A stretch of DNA of 12,162 nucleotides from Candidatus Schekmanbacteria bacterium GWA2_38_11 (GCA_001790645.1 MGDB01000148.1:4757-16918), one strand, 5' to 3'. Positions 6,783-12,162 are shown, counted from the stretch's first letter. The notes: a model not told the origin generated them from the letters alone. Program-made: numbers and translations.

Positions 6783-6796
6783 CAGGCTTTAGCCTG
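6783..6796. repeat. Short hairpin repeat CAGGCT-TT-AGCCTG
   Basis: A 6-base stem with a 2-base loop. It resembles the first hairpin of the element at 9614-9672 (CAGGTCTTTAGACCTG). No U tract follows on either strand, so it is not an obvious terminator. Confidence 0.55.
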
Positions 6797-6826
6797 CAAT
6801 TAATTCTTTAAACCCAAATTTTCTCA

Positions 6827-6940
6827 AATCCTAAATTCTAATATCTAAATTTTAAACAATATCAAAATTCAAAATTCTAATTTCCTAAACTTTTTGAATT
6901 TCGGATTTTAGTCATTTGAATTTGTTTAGAATTTAGGATT
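6827..6940. repeat. AT-rich intergenic inverted repeat
   Basis: AATCCTAAATTCTA (6827-6840) and its exact complement TAGAATTTAGGATT (6927-6940) bracket 86 bases that themselves hold smaller inverted motifs (AAATTCAAA and TTTGAATTT). With the hcp promoter this accounts for most of the gap 6662-7024; no gene is visible in it. Confidence 0.5.
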
Positions 6941-7024
6941 CCGTATTTAGTATTTTTCTCTTCAGAGTTTTATAAGTATGGTATCTCAATTTTTCTCAAA
7001 AGCGGAAAAGTAAGTAAATAACAG

Positions 7025-7201
7025 TTATCTATTAAGTGATATTAATTCCAGCGGACAGACCTCAATACATACACCGCAATCTGTACATTGCAGATCAATT
7101 ACATCAATTTTCCCTTTTCCTAACCTTAACGCATTTGCATCACACATTTCTACACAACTGCAGCAGAGAACACATTCTGGTGATTCAACTTTTACTGACA
7201 A
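7025..7201 (-). CDS. Small 2[4Fe-4S] ferredoxin with a TTG start
   Basis: A 58-residue bacterial-type ferredoxin, a soluble low-potential electron carrier. Two classic cluster motifs are present: C10-x2-C13-x2-C16-x3-C20 (with an extra Cys at 14) and C39-x2-C42-x2-C45-x3-C49-Pro. By the usual pattern the last Cys of each motif binds the other cluster. The length is normal for a clostridial-type ferredoxin. The only possible start is TTG at 7201: in the same frame a TAG lies two codons upstream, no ATG or GTG precedes the first cluster, and GGAGG stands 10 bases before the TTG. It lies downstream of the FAD reductase on the same strand and upstream of hcp, so it may donate electrons to either. 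A short gene with this start is easily missed in annotation. Confidence 0.9.
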   Translation of the reverse strand: MSVKVESPECVLCCSCVEMCDANALRLGKGKIDVIDLQCTDCGVCIEVCPLELISLNR

Positions 7202-7211
7202 ATTCTTCTAA

Positions 7212-7216
7212 CCTCC
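7212..7216 (-). promoter_or_regulatory. Shine-Dalgarno site that sets the ferredoxin TTG start
   Basis: GGAGG on the minus strand, followed by ten bases and then TTG. It is the only good ribosome binding site in front of this frame. Confidence 0.75.
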
Positions 7217-7242
7217 AAGTAAATTAAAGTTTGTATTAAATT

Positions 7243-7248
7243 ATTATA
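7243..7248 (-). promoter_or_regulatory. Possible -10 element for the ferredoxin gene
   Basis: A perfect TATAAT on the minus strand, 41 bases before the TTG start. No good -35 hexamer stands 16-18 bases further upstream, so the ferredoxin may instead be read through from the FAD gene. Confidence 0.3.
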
Positions 7249-7341
7249 ATATCGAGGGAACTCAAAGTTTAAATTTAAAAGTTTTAAGTTTTTAACTTTG
7301 GTTTTTCGCTTTGCATTTTAAATTTTTTGTTTCTTTCACTT

Positions 7342-7373
7342 GAACCCTTGACCCCCAGAATCCTTAAATCCTA
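7342..7373 (+). repeat. Dispersed intergenic repeat, copy B (GAATCCTT type)
   Basis: GAACCCTTGACCCC followed by GAATCCTTAAATCC, 26 of 32 positions identical to 5274-5305. Its end overlaps the stop codon of the FAD gene (7371-7373). A shorter copy, GAATCCTTATCCCT at 31-44, abuts the stop codon of the histidine kinase gene in the same way. Confidence 0.55.
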
Positions 7374-8699
7374 TCTGCCGGCTTGTTTCTGTATCATTGT
7401 CACAACCATCTTTATCTTAGGTGATCTAACCTCAGCAGGATTGACTTTTAGCAGCTTCTCATTCACCCTTATTATAAACTCATTGGGAGAACCAAATTCA
7501 TCATCTGTACCGTCTAAATGATCAATAGTTATATCTTCACTGAAAAATCCAAAAAACTCGTCTAGTTCCTCATCACTGAAAGAGTGCATTAAGGTTGTAA
7601 AATCATATTGCCTTTTAGCATTTCTTACAAACCTTCCCCACCATTGCTCATAATCTGAAAATATTTCCACGGAATTCTTTTCATTATCGAGCACATTTTT
7701 TATACACTCTGCAGCCTTTGCTGCCACTGCCATTGCACCGGTCCACTGGGTTTCGATTGTAAACGCTGCATCGCCTATCAGGAAAATTCCCTTCTTCTCG
7801 AAAGGCTTTGGGACAGGCGAGTCTATAGGCAGCAGATAGGCAAATGGCCCTCCATCAGAAGCTTTACAGTATGCACGCGAACAGGGCGGATGGTTTTTTA
7901 GAAAAGAGATAAATTTATTCAAAGAATCTTTTGGAGATACAGCCGGCACTTCAGACAAATTGTTTGTCTGTACCACATTGATAATATAACCCTCACTCTT
8001 TCCAAGATATGCTGTAATCCCAAGAGTACTTGGCCCGACAAACCTGCTTCCAAGATACATATTGTGGTGCTGAGGATTAAATCCCTCGCCAGTCTCTGTT
8101 AATGACGGATCAAAATTTTTTGTCCTGCGCCCGATTATCCTGTGTATCCCCCATCTCTCTTTCTTAAACCCTGCAAGCCTTGCAACCTTTGACCTTATCC
8201 CGTCAGCTCCGATTGTAAACAGCGCATGGATTTCAAACTCCATTCCCTTTTCATCCACACATCTTATTCCTGCAAATCCTTCTTTTGCAGGTATAAGTCC
8301 AACTGCTTCTATTTTGTGTAATATTTTAGCACCACTTGCCAGAGCTTCTTCTTCTAACTTTTTAATCCAGTATTTATAGTCTATTGCAAAATTTGTCGGA
8401 AACTTTGAAACCATTGCCAGGCGATTATACCCAGGAGAATAACAGGCAAAGCCAAATATCTCATTTTTAACTGCTCTTTTGCGGTCGAGTTCAAACCCTG
8501 ATTCCTTAAAAATAACCTTATCCTCTGTCACTTCTATTTTGTTTGGCTGCAGTGAGAGCATCTCCATGATACCAGGGCTGATATCATCAACGTTAGCCTT
8601 TCTATCAACTACTATTACATCAAGACCCTTCCTGCTTAACTCCTTTGCAATAGAAAGACCCGACGGACCGCCACCGACAACAGCAACATCACATTTCAT
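7371..8699 (-). CDS. FAD-dependent reductase, geranylgeranyl reductase family
   Basis: A 442-residue flavoprotein of the group that includes geranylgeranyl reductases, FixC and phenol-type monooxygenases. The N terminus has the Rossmann motif VVGGGPSG (7-14), with D32 in VVDRKA binding the ADP ribose. A second FAD motif, IGADGIRS, lies at 163-170 and the GD motif FLIGDAAF at 306-313, followed by a helix that packs on the flavin. Residues about 345-442 form a C-terminal domain not seen in the shortest relatives. The family commonly reduces prenyl double bonds of lipids, quinones or chlorophyll side chains; the substrate here is unknown. The start is ATG with AAGGAG upstream. The ferredoxin gene follows on the same strand after 169 bases, and archaeal geranylgeranyl reductases are known to take electrons from ferredoxin, so a pair is plausible. 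Confidence 0.85.
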   Translation of the reverse strand: MKCDVAVVGGGPSGLSIAKELSRKGLDVIVVDRKANVDDISPGIMEMLSLQPNKIEVTEDKVIFKESGFELDRKRAVKNEIFGFACYSPGYNRLAMVSKFPTNFAIDYKYWIKKLEEEALASGAKILHKIEAVGLIPAKEGFAGIRCVDEKGMEFEIHALFTIGADGIRSKVARLAGFKKERWGIHRIIGRRTKNFDPSLTETGEGFNPQHHNMYLGSRFVGPSTLGITAYLGKSEGYIINVVQTNNLSEVPAVSPKDSLNKFISFLKNHPPCSRAYCKASDGGPFAYLLPIDSPVPKPFEKKGIFLIGDAAFTIETQWTGAMAVAAKAAECIKNVLDNEKNSVEIFSDYEQWWGRFVRNAKRQYDFTTLMHSFSDEELDEFFGFFSEDITIDHLDGTDDEFGSPNEFIIRVNEKLLKVNPAEVRSPKIKMVVTMIQKQAGR

Positions 8700-8807
8700 G
8701 TCTAAATATCTCCTTATTTTTCTTTTTCACTTCCTTATAATTTTCCATATCTAATCACCACTTTAAAAACTGTTTTTTTTGATTAATGAGAAGAAATTTC
8801 ATTCACA

Positions 8808-9203
8808 TTATTTCCTCTCCCCTTTGGGGAGAGGATTAAGGTGAGGGGTTCTCTTTTTTTTCTTTTCTATTGTCTCTCTTATAATTTCATAAACTCCCTC
8901 GATATTTTTCAATATTTCGTGATCGCCAAACCTCAATATTTCTATCCCAAGTTTGGATAGCTCTCTTGTTCTTAATCCATCTTTTTTCTTTCCTTTATCT
9001 TCATAATGTTGTCCACCATCAGCTTCAATACCAACTCCATACTCAGGAGAATAAAAATCTAATATACATCTTCCAACAGAAAATTGCCTCCTGAATTTTA
9101 CATCCGCTATTTGGCGATTCCGCAATATTGTCCAGAGCTTCCTTTCAGCATTTGTTTGTTCTTTTCTAAGCTTTCTGCATTTCTCAATATAACTGCGTTT
9201 CAT
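8808..9203 (-). CDS. DUF559 (Vsr-like) endonuclease-domain protein
   Basis: A 131-residue single-domain protein of the DUF559 family, a PD-(D/E)XK-type fold related to the Vsr mismatch endonuclease. Typical features: an N-terminal helix with LRKEQTNAERKLW (12-24), FRRQ at 37-40, then the presumed catalytic set D49 (ILDFYSPEY), E60 and D62 (GIEADGGQH) and H66, and the family's LGIEILRFGDHEILKN (85-100). It appears intact. Both ends come from repeat DNA: the GAGG five bases before the ATG lies in the flanking palindromic element, and residues 119-130 (TPHLNPLPKGER) are encoded by the element at the other end. Its biological role is not established; the family is often scattered singly through genomes. 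It lies between the FAD gene and tRNA-Gln without operon partners. Confidence 0.9.
   Translation of the reverse strand: MKRSYIEKCRKLRKEQTNAERKLWTILRNRQIADVKFRRQFSVGRCILDFYSPEYGVGIEADGGQHYEDKGKKKDGLRTRELSKLGIEILRFGDHEILKNIEGVYEIIRETIEKKKKRTPHLNPLPKGERK
8814..8848 (-). repeat. Palindromic repeat, end of the DUF559 gene
   Basis: CCTCTCCCC (8814-8822), TTT, GGGGAGAGG (8826-8834), a perfect 9-base stem, then ATTAAGGTGAGGGG. On the minus strand it reads CCCCTCACC ... palindrome, so it is inverted relative to the copy at 9205-9242. The palindrome is on the outer side. It encodes the last residues of the nuclease. Confidence 0.88.
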
Positions 9204-9204
9204 T

Positions 9205-9242
9205 GCCCCCTCACCCCGGCCCTCTCCCCAATGGGGAGAGGG
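9205..9242 (+). repeat. Palindromic repeat, start of the DUF559 gene
   Basis: CCCCCTCACCCCGG followed by the palindrome CCCTCTCCCC (9220-9229), AAT, GGGGAGAGGG (9233-9242), a perfect 10-base stem. It matches 8814-8848 in inverted orientation and carries the nuclease gene's ribosome binding site on the minus strand. Confidence 0.88.
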
Positions 9243-9383
9243 AGGTCATTGTCAACTTTGTCCTCGCAACGAATATATAAGCGTATCTACTACTTATTCC
9301 AAGACCACTTGATGTATTAAAAGAATCTGATTAATATTTTTATGTTACTAATGCTATACAAAAAAGCAAAGTGGATTTTTCCA

Positions 9384-9412
9384 TTTGACACAGTGATTAT
9401 ATTAAGGTATTT
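9384..9412 (+). promoter_or_regulatory. Promoter for tRNA-Gln
   Basis: TTGACA (9384-9389), a 17-base spacer and TATTTT (9407-9412), 67 bases before the tRNA. The -35 is perfect and the spacing ideal. The rest of the gap 9243-9479 holds the ACAAGCTA-type repeat and a hairpin, with no gene. Confidence 0.5.
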
Positions 9413-9426
9413 TTCACTTACATGTT

Positions 9427-9455
9427 ACAAGCTATTAGCTATAAGCTACCCGTAA
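9427..9455 (+). repeat. Dispersed intergenic repeat, copy 2 (ACAAGCTA type)
   Basis: Matches 4105-4133 at 24 of 29 positions; contains the internal reiteration AGCTATTAGCTATAAGCT. Confidence 0.45.
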
Positions 9456-9478
9456 AAAATTTTCTTTGAAAATTTTTT
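9454..9478 (+). other. Perfect AT-rich hairpin directly before tRNA-Gln
   Basis: AAAAAATTTTC (9454-9464), TTT, GAAAATTTTTT (9468-9478): an 11-base stem ending two bases before the first tRNA base. It would lie in the 5' leader of the precursor and could mark the RNase P site or be a terminator-like remnant. Confidence 0.55.
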
Positions 9479-9479
9479 C

Positions 9480-9550
9480 TGGGGGATCGTCTAACGGCAG
9501 GACGGCAGGCTCTGAACCTGTCTATCTAGGTTCGAATCCTAGTCCCCCAG
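9480..9550 (+). tRNA. tRNA-Gln (anticodon CTG)
   Basis: The cloverleaf can be drawn in full. Acceptor TGGGGGA (9480-9486) pairs with TCCCCCA (9543-9549), discriminator G at 9550. The D arm is GTC ... GAC with AACGGCAG in the loop. The anticodon stem GCAGG/CCTGT (one G-U pair) holds the loop CTCTGAA, giving CTG for CAG codons. The T arm is CTAGG-TTCGAAT-CCTAG. The 3' CCA is not encoded. It is 71 nucleotides long, with a four-base variable region. Confidence 0.95.
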
Positions 9551-9613
9551 TTAATTTAAAAATATCTAAATTCTAACTTTTAATAGTTAAAACTCCTGAG
9601 TTCACTGATAAAA

Positions 9614-9672
9614 TGTAGAAACAGGTCTTTAGACCTGTTAGTTAATAACAGACCTGAAGGTCTGTTTCTACA
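9614..9672. repeat. Double-hairpin intergenic element with inverted ends
   Basis: Two adjacent 9-base hairpins, AACAGGTCT-TT-AGACCTGTT (9620-9639) and AACAGACCT-GA-AGGTCTGTT (9647-9666). The element's ends TGTAGAAACAG (9614-9624) and CTGTTTCTACA (9662-9672) are exact complements, so the whole can fold either as two hairpins or as one long stem. No gene is visible in the gap 9551-9767 around it. It looks like a miniature repeat rather than a terminator, as no U tract follows. Confidence 0.7.
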
Positions 9673-9767
9673 AGTAAGGTTATATCTAAATTTAATTTTT
9701 ATAATAGTTTTTCAAAACTGTTTTTAAGAGTTTATAAATTTATCAGCATTCAGCAGAAAGGAAAATC

Positions 9768-10298
9768 ATGGCACGGATTGCAGTCGCAAGACCTTCTGAT
9801 AGGCTTAAAAATGCGCTGGAAAAAGTTGGCATTAAGCTAAAAGAGAATCTCACTCCTGAATCAGTGGAGAAAGCTATTTCTGACTTCATTGTAGAAAATA
9901 ACGTGCTTCATCTTGCTACATCCCGCAACAACATCCCACGGTGCACGCCCCTTGAATACAAACATAAAGGAGGTCTTAATCTTTATGTTTTTTCCGAAGG
10001 CGGGGCAAAAATAGCTTTTATGAGGGAAAATCCTAATGTAGCAGTATCAATTGCATCTCCTTATGAGCCTAAGAAAAATTTTTTTGGAGCAAGAGGACTG
10101 CAAATCTGGGGAAAAGCAAAAATCTATGCCCGCTTTAAAGAGAAAGATGAATTTAAAGCAACCGTGAAGGAGCTTGGGATTGATGAAACAAGGTTTCCTC
10201 CGGAAATTAATTTTAAAATAATTGTCATTGAGCCTGAAAAGATTAAATACCGGGACACACGGAACGGATATCGCGGAGTCACCTGGTTTAAGGACTAA
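9768..10298 (+). CDS. Pyridoxamine 5'-phosphate oxidase-like flavin-binding protein
   Basis: A 176-residue protein with a split-barrel flavin-binding fold. After an N-terminal extension (1-35) of predicted helix, the domain starts at about 36 and shows the family pattern: NNVLHLATSRNNIPRCTPLEY (split: 44-53 and 54-64), LYVFSEGGAKIAFMRENPNVAVSI in three strands and a helix (72-95), then LQIWGKAKIY (111-120) and a final strand IIVIEPEKIKYRD. This is the FMN- or F420-type PNPOx-like superfamily rather than genuine PdxH, which has different substrate residues. Roles in relatives range from flavin or haem reduction to nitroreduction; none can be chosen here. ATG start with AAAGGA six or seven bases upstream. 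It stands alone between two tRNA genes. Confidence 0.82.
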   Translation: MARIAVARPSDRLKNALEKVGIKLKENLTPESVEKAISDFIVENNVLHLATSRNNIPRCTPLEYKHKGGLNLYVFSEGGAKIAFMRENPNVAVSIASPYEPKKNFFGARGLQIWGKAKIYARFKEKDEFKATVKELGIDETRFPPEINFKIIVIEPEKIKYRDTRNGYRGVTWFKD

Positions 10299-10300
10299 CT

Positions 10301-10328
10301 TATAACTTATGACCTATAACTTATGACT
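10301..10328 (+). repeat. Tandem 14-base repeat after the PNPOx-like gene
   Basis: TATAACTTATGACC and TATAACTTATGACT are adjacent. The 12-base ACTTATAACTTA at its left edge also occurs at 4255-4266. The rest of the gap 10299-10599 is AT-rich; TTGACA occurs at 10502-10507 and TTGCAC at 10556-10561, but neither has a convincing -10 partner, so the tRNA-Glu promoter is not assigned. Confidence 0.6.
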
Positions 10329-10599
10329 GAAGTAGCGAGTAGAGAGTAGTAAGTGAGTTGATCTTTCCCTTCCGTTTTCGACAAGACTCCGATTACGAGC
10401 AACTATTCACAAGCAATATAATCCTTTTTACTATCTGCTTTTTTAAACTTTCGAGCATTATAACCTGCGTAATCTTCCTCACCTCTGTGTAATCATTTTG
10501 TTTGACAAAAAAAAAATCTTCTGTTATCGCAAATCTGCATTTTTGATTTTACAATTTGCACTTTTAATTATGCAATTTTAACTTTGTATTTTATTCAGA

Positions 10600-10672
10600 G
10601 GTCCCATCGTCTAGTGGCCTAGGACACTGGCCTCTCACGCCGGAGACACGGGTTCGACTCCCGTTGGGACTA
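10600..10672 (+). tRNA. tRNA-Glu (anticodon CTC)
   Basis: Acceptor GGTCCCA (10600-10606) pairs with TGGGACT (10665-10671), the outermost pair being G-U; discriminator A at 10672. The D arm is GTCT ... GGAC. The anticodon stem CTGGC/GCCGG holds the loop CTCTCAC, giving CTC for GAG codons. The T arm is ACGGG-TTCGACT-CCCGT. CCA is not encoded. 73 nucleotides. Confidence 0.95.
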
Positions 10673-10765
10673 TTATAGAAATTCTAGGAATTAACCATCC
10701 TTCTTAAATTGATACATCCCTTCCGGTGCCCGTATAGTGTCTATATGTTCCCTTCCTTTTGCAGT

Positions 10766-10795
10766 TTGACAAATTTCTTGACCGTAATTAATTAT
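10766..10795 (+). promoter_or_regulatory. Possible promoter for the VOC gene
   Basis: TTGACA at about 10766-10771, then an 18-base spacer and AATTAT, about 60 bases before the ATG. The -35 is perfect but the -10 is only a four-of-six match. Confidence 0.3.
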
Positions 10796-10852
10796 ATAAA
10801 GTGATGTTCGTTTTCGCTTTTATTTTATACGCTCATTTAAGGAGGTTAAATC

Positions 10853-11440
10853 ATGGTTAAGTTTAACGGAATTAATCATCTTGCCATGGCAACCGGAGAT
10901 ATGGATAGAACAATAAGGTTTTGGAGAGACCTGTTGGGAATGAGGCTTGTTGCTGGGCTTGGCAAACCCGGATACAGGCACTACTTTTTTGAAATCTCGG
11001 ATACTGACTTAATTGCCTTTTTTGAATGGACTGATGTTAAGCCTGTTAAAGAAAAAGATCATGGTGAACCGGTTAAAGGCCCCTTTATTTTCGACCATGT
11101 TTCCTTTGGAGTGGAAACTGAAGAAGACTTATGGGAACTAAAAGATAAAATGTCGGCAGCAGGGTTTGAGGTCTCTGACGTTATTGATCATGGTTTTATT
11201 CATTCAATTTATGCCTTTGACCCTAATGGGATTCCAATTGAATTTAGTTACACCGTTGAAGGAATAGATGTGAGAAAGAATCCAAAGATGAGCGACCTCT
11301 CACCTTCGCCTGTAACCAAAGAAGGATCTGAACCGCAATCGGGGAACTGGCCTAAGGTTTATAAACGCACACCTGTAGAAAACCGTAAAATATACCTCGG
11401 TGCAGGGAGTGAACTGTTTCACGGGAAAAAGAAAACCTAA
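10853..11440 (+). CDS. VOC-superfamily protein (glyoxalase/dioxygenase fold)
   Basis: A 195-residue vicinal-oxygen-chelate protein with two beta-alpha-beta-beta-beta modules: residues 5-60 (GINHLAMATGDMDRTIRFWR begins the first) and 78-135 (FDHVSFGVETEEDLWELKDK begins the second). The expected metal ligands are present: H9, E58 in FFEW, H82 and E130 in IPIEFSY, so it should bind a divalent metal. Glyoxalase I, ring-cleavage dioxygenases, epimerases and fosfomycin enzymes all share this layout. Residues 140-195 form a polar tail outside the fold (SDLSPSPVTKEGSEPQSGNW, then a basic end), unusual for single-domain VOC proteins. The ATG has a consensus AAGGAGG seven bases upstream, predicting strong translation. 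It stands alone, so the substrate cannot be inferred. Confidence 0.88.
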   Translation: MVKFNGINHLAMATGDMDRTIRFWRDLLGMRLVAGLGKPGYRHYFFEISDTDLIAFFEWTDVKPVKEKDHGEPVKGPFIFDHVSFGVETEEDLWELKDKMSAAGFEVSDVIDHGFIHSIYAFDPNGIPIEFSYTVEGIDVRKNPKMSDLSPSPVTKEGSEPQSGNWPKVYKRTPVENRKIYLGAGSELFHGKKKT

Positions 11441-11513
11441 TATGACAGATAAGGAATAAGATTAAGATTTAGATTCGGATTTACTTTGACATTTGGATTT
11501 TGGTATTTGTCAT

Positions 11514-12162
11514 TTATTCTAATGGTAATGTAGGATTAGTGAGTGTCTTTGTAAACTTGTTTAGCCTTTCAAAAGCTCTCAGTTTCTCTGTCCTTTCTGC
11601 CTTGCTTCTTTCAATCCAGTTTCTAAGTATCTCTATTGACCTGTCATAAGTCTCCCTGTCAACCGGATATGGAATCCCATCTTTTCCGCCATGAGCAAAA
11701 CTGAATCTTGCAGGGTCTTCAAAGCTTGGCTTTGCCCCGTAGATAATCTCAGATAAAAGGCTTAATGACCTTACAGTTTTGGGACCAACTCCTTCAATCC
11801 TTAAAAGTTCTTCATAGTCTTTTGGATTTTCCTCATATGTTTTAATTAATATCTTTTTGAAATATCTGTTTCCTATATCCTCTCTTTTTACCCAGTGCCT
11901 TGAAGGCAGGTCGAGGCGTTCAATTTTTTTTATCTCATCTTCCCAGAATAACGGCTCTTCGCATGCAAGTAAAACTGAGGACTCTCTTGCCTCTTTGCTG
12001 TCTTTTGATACCATGTTTAAACTTTCACTTCTCATGTCACAGCAAATAGCAGCATGAGGCTCCTGTGTAAACTCTTTGACCTTTTCAGAAAGCCAGTGAT
12101 ACCTTCTTGCATATCTTGTCTCTTCATTCATCCCCTGCTGCACCACTGCCCAACTGCTGTCT
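11514..12162 (-). CDS. DUF763-domain protein, N-terminal part outside the window
   Basis: The last 216 codons or so of a DUF763 protein. The signature FSFAHGGKDGIPYPVD is followed by a charged helix DRETYDRSIEIL; before it stands a helix-hairpin-helix, LLRIEGVGPKTVRSLSLLSE, a DNA-binding motif. Towards the edge is AVVQQGMNEETRYARRYHW, also typical of the family. The frame stays open to base 12162 (five more codons, DSSWA, upstream of a GTG at 12146), and family members have about 370-420 residues, so the gene is cut by the window rather than starting at that GTG. DUF763 has no established function; the HhH suggests work on DNA. It converges with the VOC gene across 73 AT-rich bases without a clear terminator. 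Confidence 0.9.
   Translation of the reverse strand, partial: DSSWAVVQQGMNEETRYARRYHWLSEKVKEFTQEPHAAICCDMRSESLNMVSKDSKEARESSVLLACEEPLFWEDEIKKIERLDLPSRHWVKREDIGNRYFKKILIKTYEENPKDYEELLRIEGVGPKTVRSLSLLSEIIYGAKPSFEDPARFSFAHGGKDGIPYPVDRETYDRSIEILRNWIERSKAERTEKLRAFERLNKFTKTLTNPTLPLE

Larger units (their letters stand above)
8814..9242. mobile_element. Candidate palindrome-bounded DUF559 nuclease cassette
   Basis: About 429 bases bounded by two inverted copies of one repeat, each with the hairpin outside and CCCCTCAC inside, and filled by a single intact nuclease gene. It shares this architecture with the GIY-YIG unit at 2220-2577, but the repeat and the nuclease are unrelated. Mobility is inferred; no transposase or target-site duplication was found. 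Confidence 0.45.

Noticed and set aside
7036..7227. Plus-strand open frame opposite the ferredoxin
   Set aside because: The minus strand here encodes two full CxxCxxCxxxC motifs with a ribosome binding site; the plus frame has no recognisable features.
8713..8755. A small leader-peptide frame (MENYKEVKKKNKEIFRHEM) overlapping the FAD gene start
   Set aside because: Nineteen codons in AT-rich DNA without a ribosome binding site; chance is sufficient.
9084..9320. Plus-strand frame containing PLTPALSPMGRGR
   Set aside because: This peptide is a translation of the palindromic repeat, and the rest is antisense to the DUF559 gene.
9311..9460. Plus-strand frame of about 37 codons before tRNA-Gln
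   Set aside because: It crosses the tRNA promoter and a dispersed repeat and has no coding character.
10433..10508. Short minus-strand frame reading EDYAGYNARKFKKADSKKDY
   Set aside because: Only about 25 codons between stops and no start codon; too little to call a gene or remnant.
9480..10672. tRNA genes as attachment sites of an integrated element
   Set aside because: No integrase gene and no direct repeat of a tRNA 3' end was seen in the window.

Overview
The window is AT-rich, densely coded bacterial DNA. The genes suggest an anaerobic or microaerophilic bacterium: a short hybrid cluster protein, a 2[4Fe-4S] ferredoxin beside a FAD reductase, a CbiX-type chelatase-like protein and a class II FNR-type promoter. 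The gene style and the abundance of short intergenic palindromes recall Nitrospirota or Desulfobacterota-like genomes, but no marker gene fixes the taxon, so this is a weak inference. There is no sign of a prophage or a large island.

Layout. 45-2167 (minus): an OmpR-family response regulator followed by a sensor histidine kinase, overlapping by one base. 2220-2616: a decayed GIY-YIG nuclease gene bracketed by inverted palindromic repeats. 2695-3870 (minus): an exported Met/His-rich protein with two CbiX-like domains and a strong terminator. 3885-4292: an AT-rich divergent intergenic region holding a long inverted repeat. 4293-5249 (plus): a ROK-family sugar kinase, convergent with hcp (5378-6661, minus) across a shared terminator. 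6662-7024: the hcp promoter, with a 16-bp perfect palindrome centred at the class II activator position, plus dispersed repeats. 7025-7201 (minus): a 58-residue ferredoxin with a TTG start. 7371-8699 (minus): a geranylgeranyl-reductase-type FAD enzyme. 8814-9242: an intact DUF559 nuclease gene bracketed by inverted palindromic repeats. 9480-9550: tRNA-Gln(CTG). 9768-10298 (plus): a PNPOx-like flavin protein. 10600-10672: tRNA-Glu(CTC). 10853-11440 (plus): a VOC-superfamily protein. 11514 to the window end (minus): a DUF763 protein cut by the window edge.

How the parts relate. The two-component genes form one translationally coupled unit. The FAD enzyme and the ferredoxin are plausibly an electron-transfer pair. 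hcp has its own promoter, whose geometry fits activation by a CRP/FNR-family regulator under oxygen limitation or nitrosative stress. The other genes look like independent single-gene units.

The most unusual pattern is that two unrelated small nuclease genes (GIY-YIG and DUF559), about 6 kb apart, share one design. Each is a single gene filling almost all the space between two copies of a hairpin-forming repeat in inverted orientation. In the DUF559 unit the repeat supplies the ribosome binding site at one end and the last 12 codons at the other. This suggests palindrome-bounded nuclease cassettes that may be mobile, one intact and one dying from a single in-frame stop.
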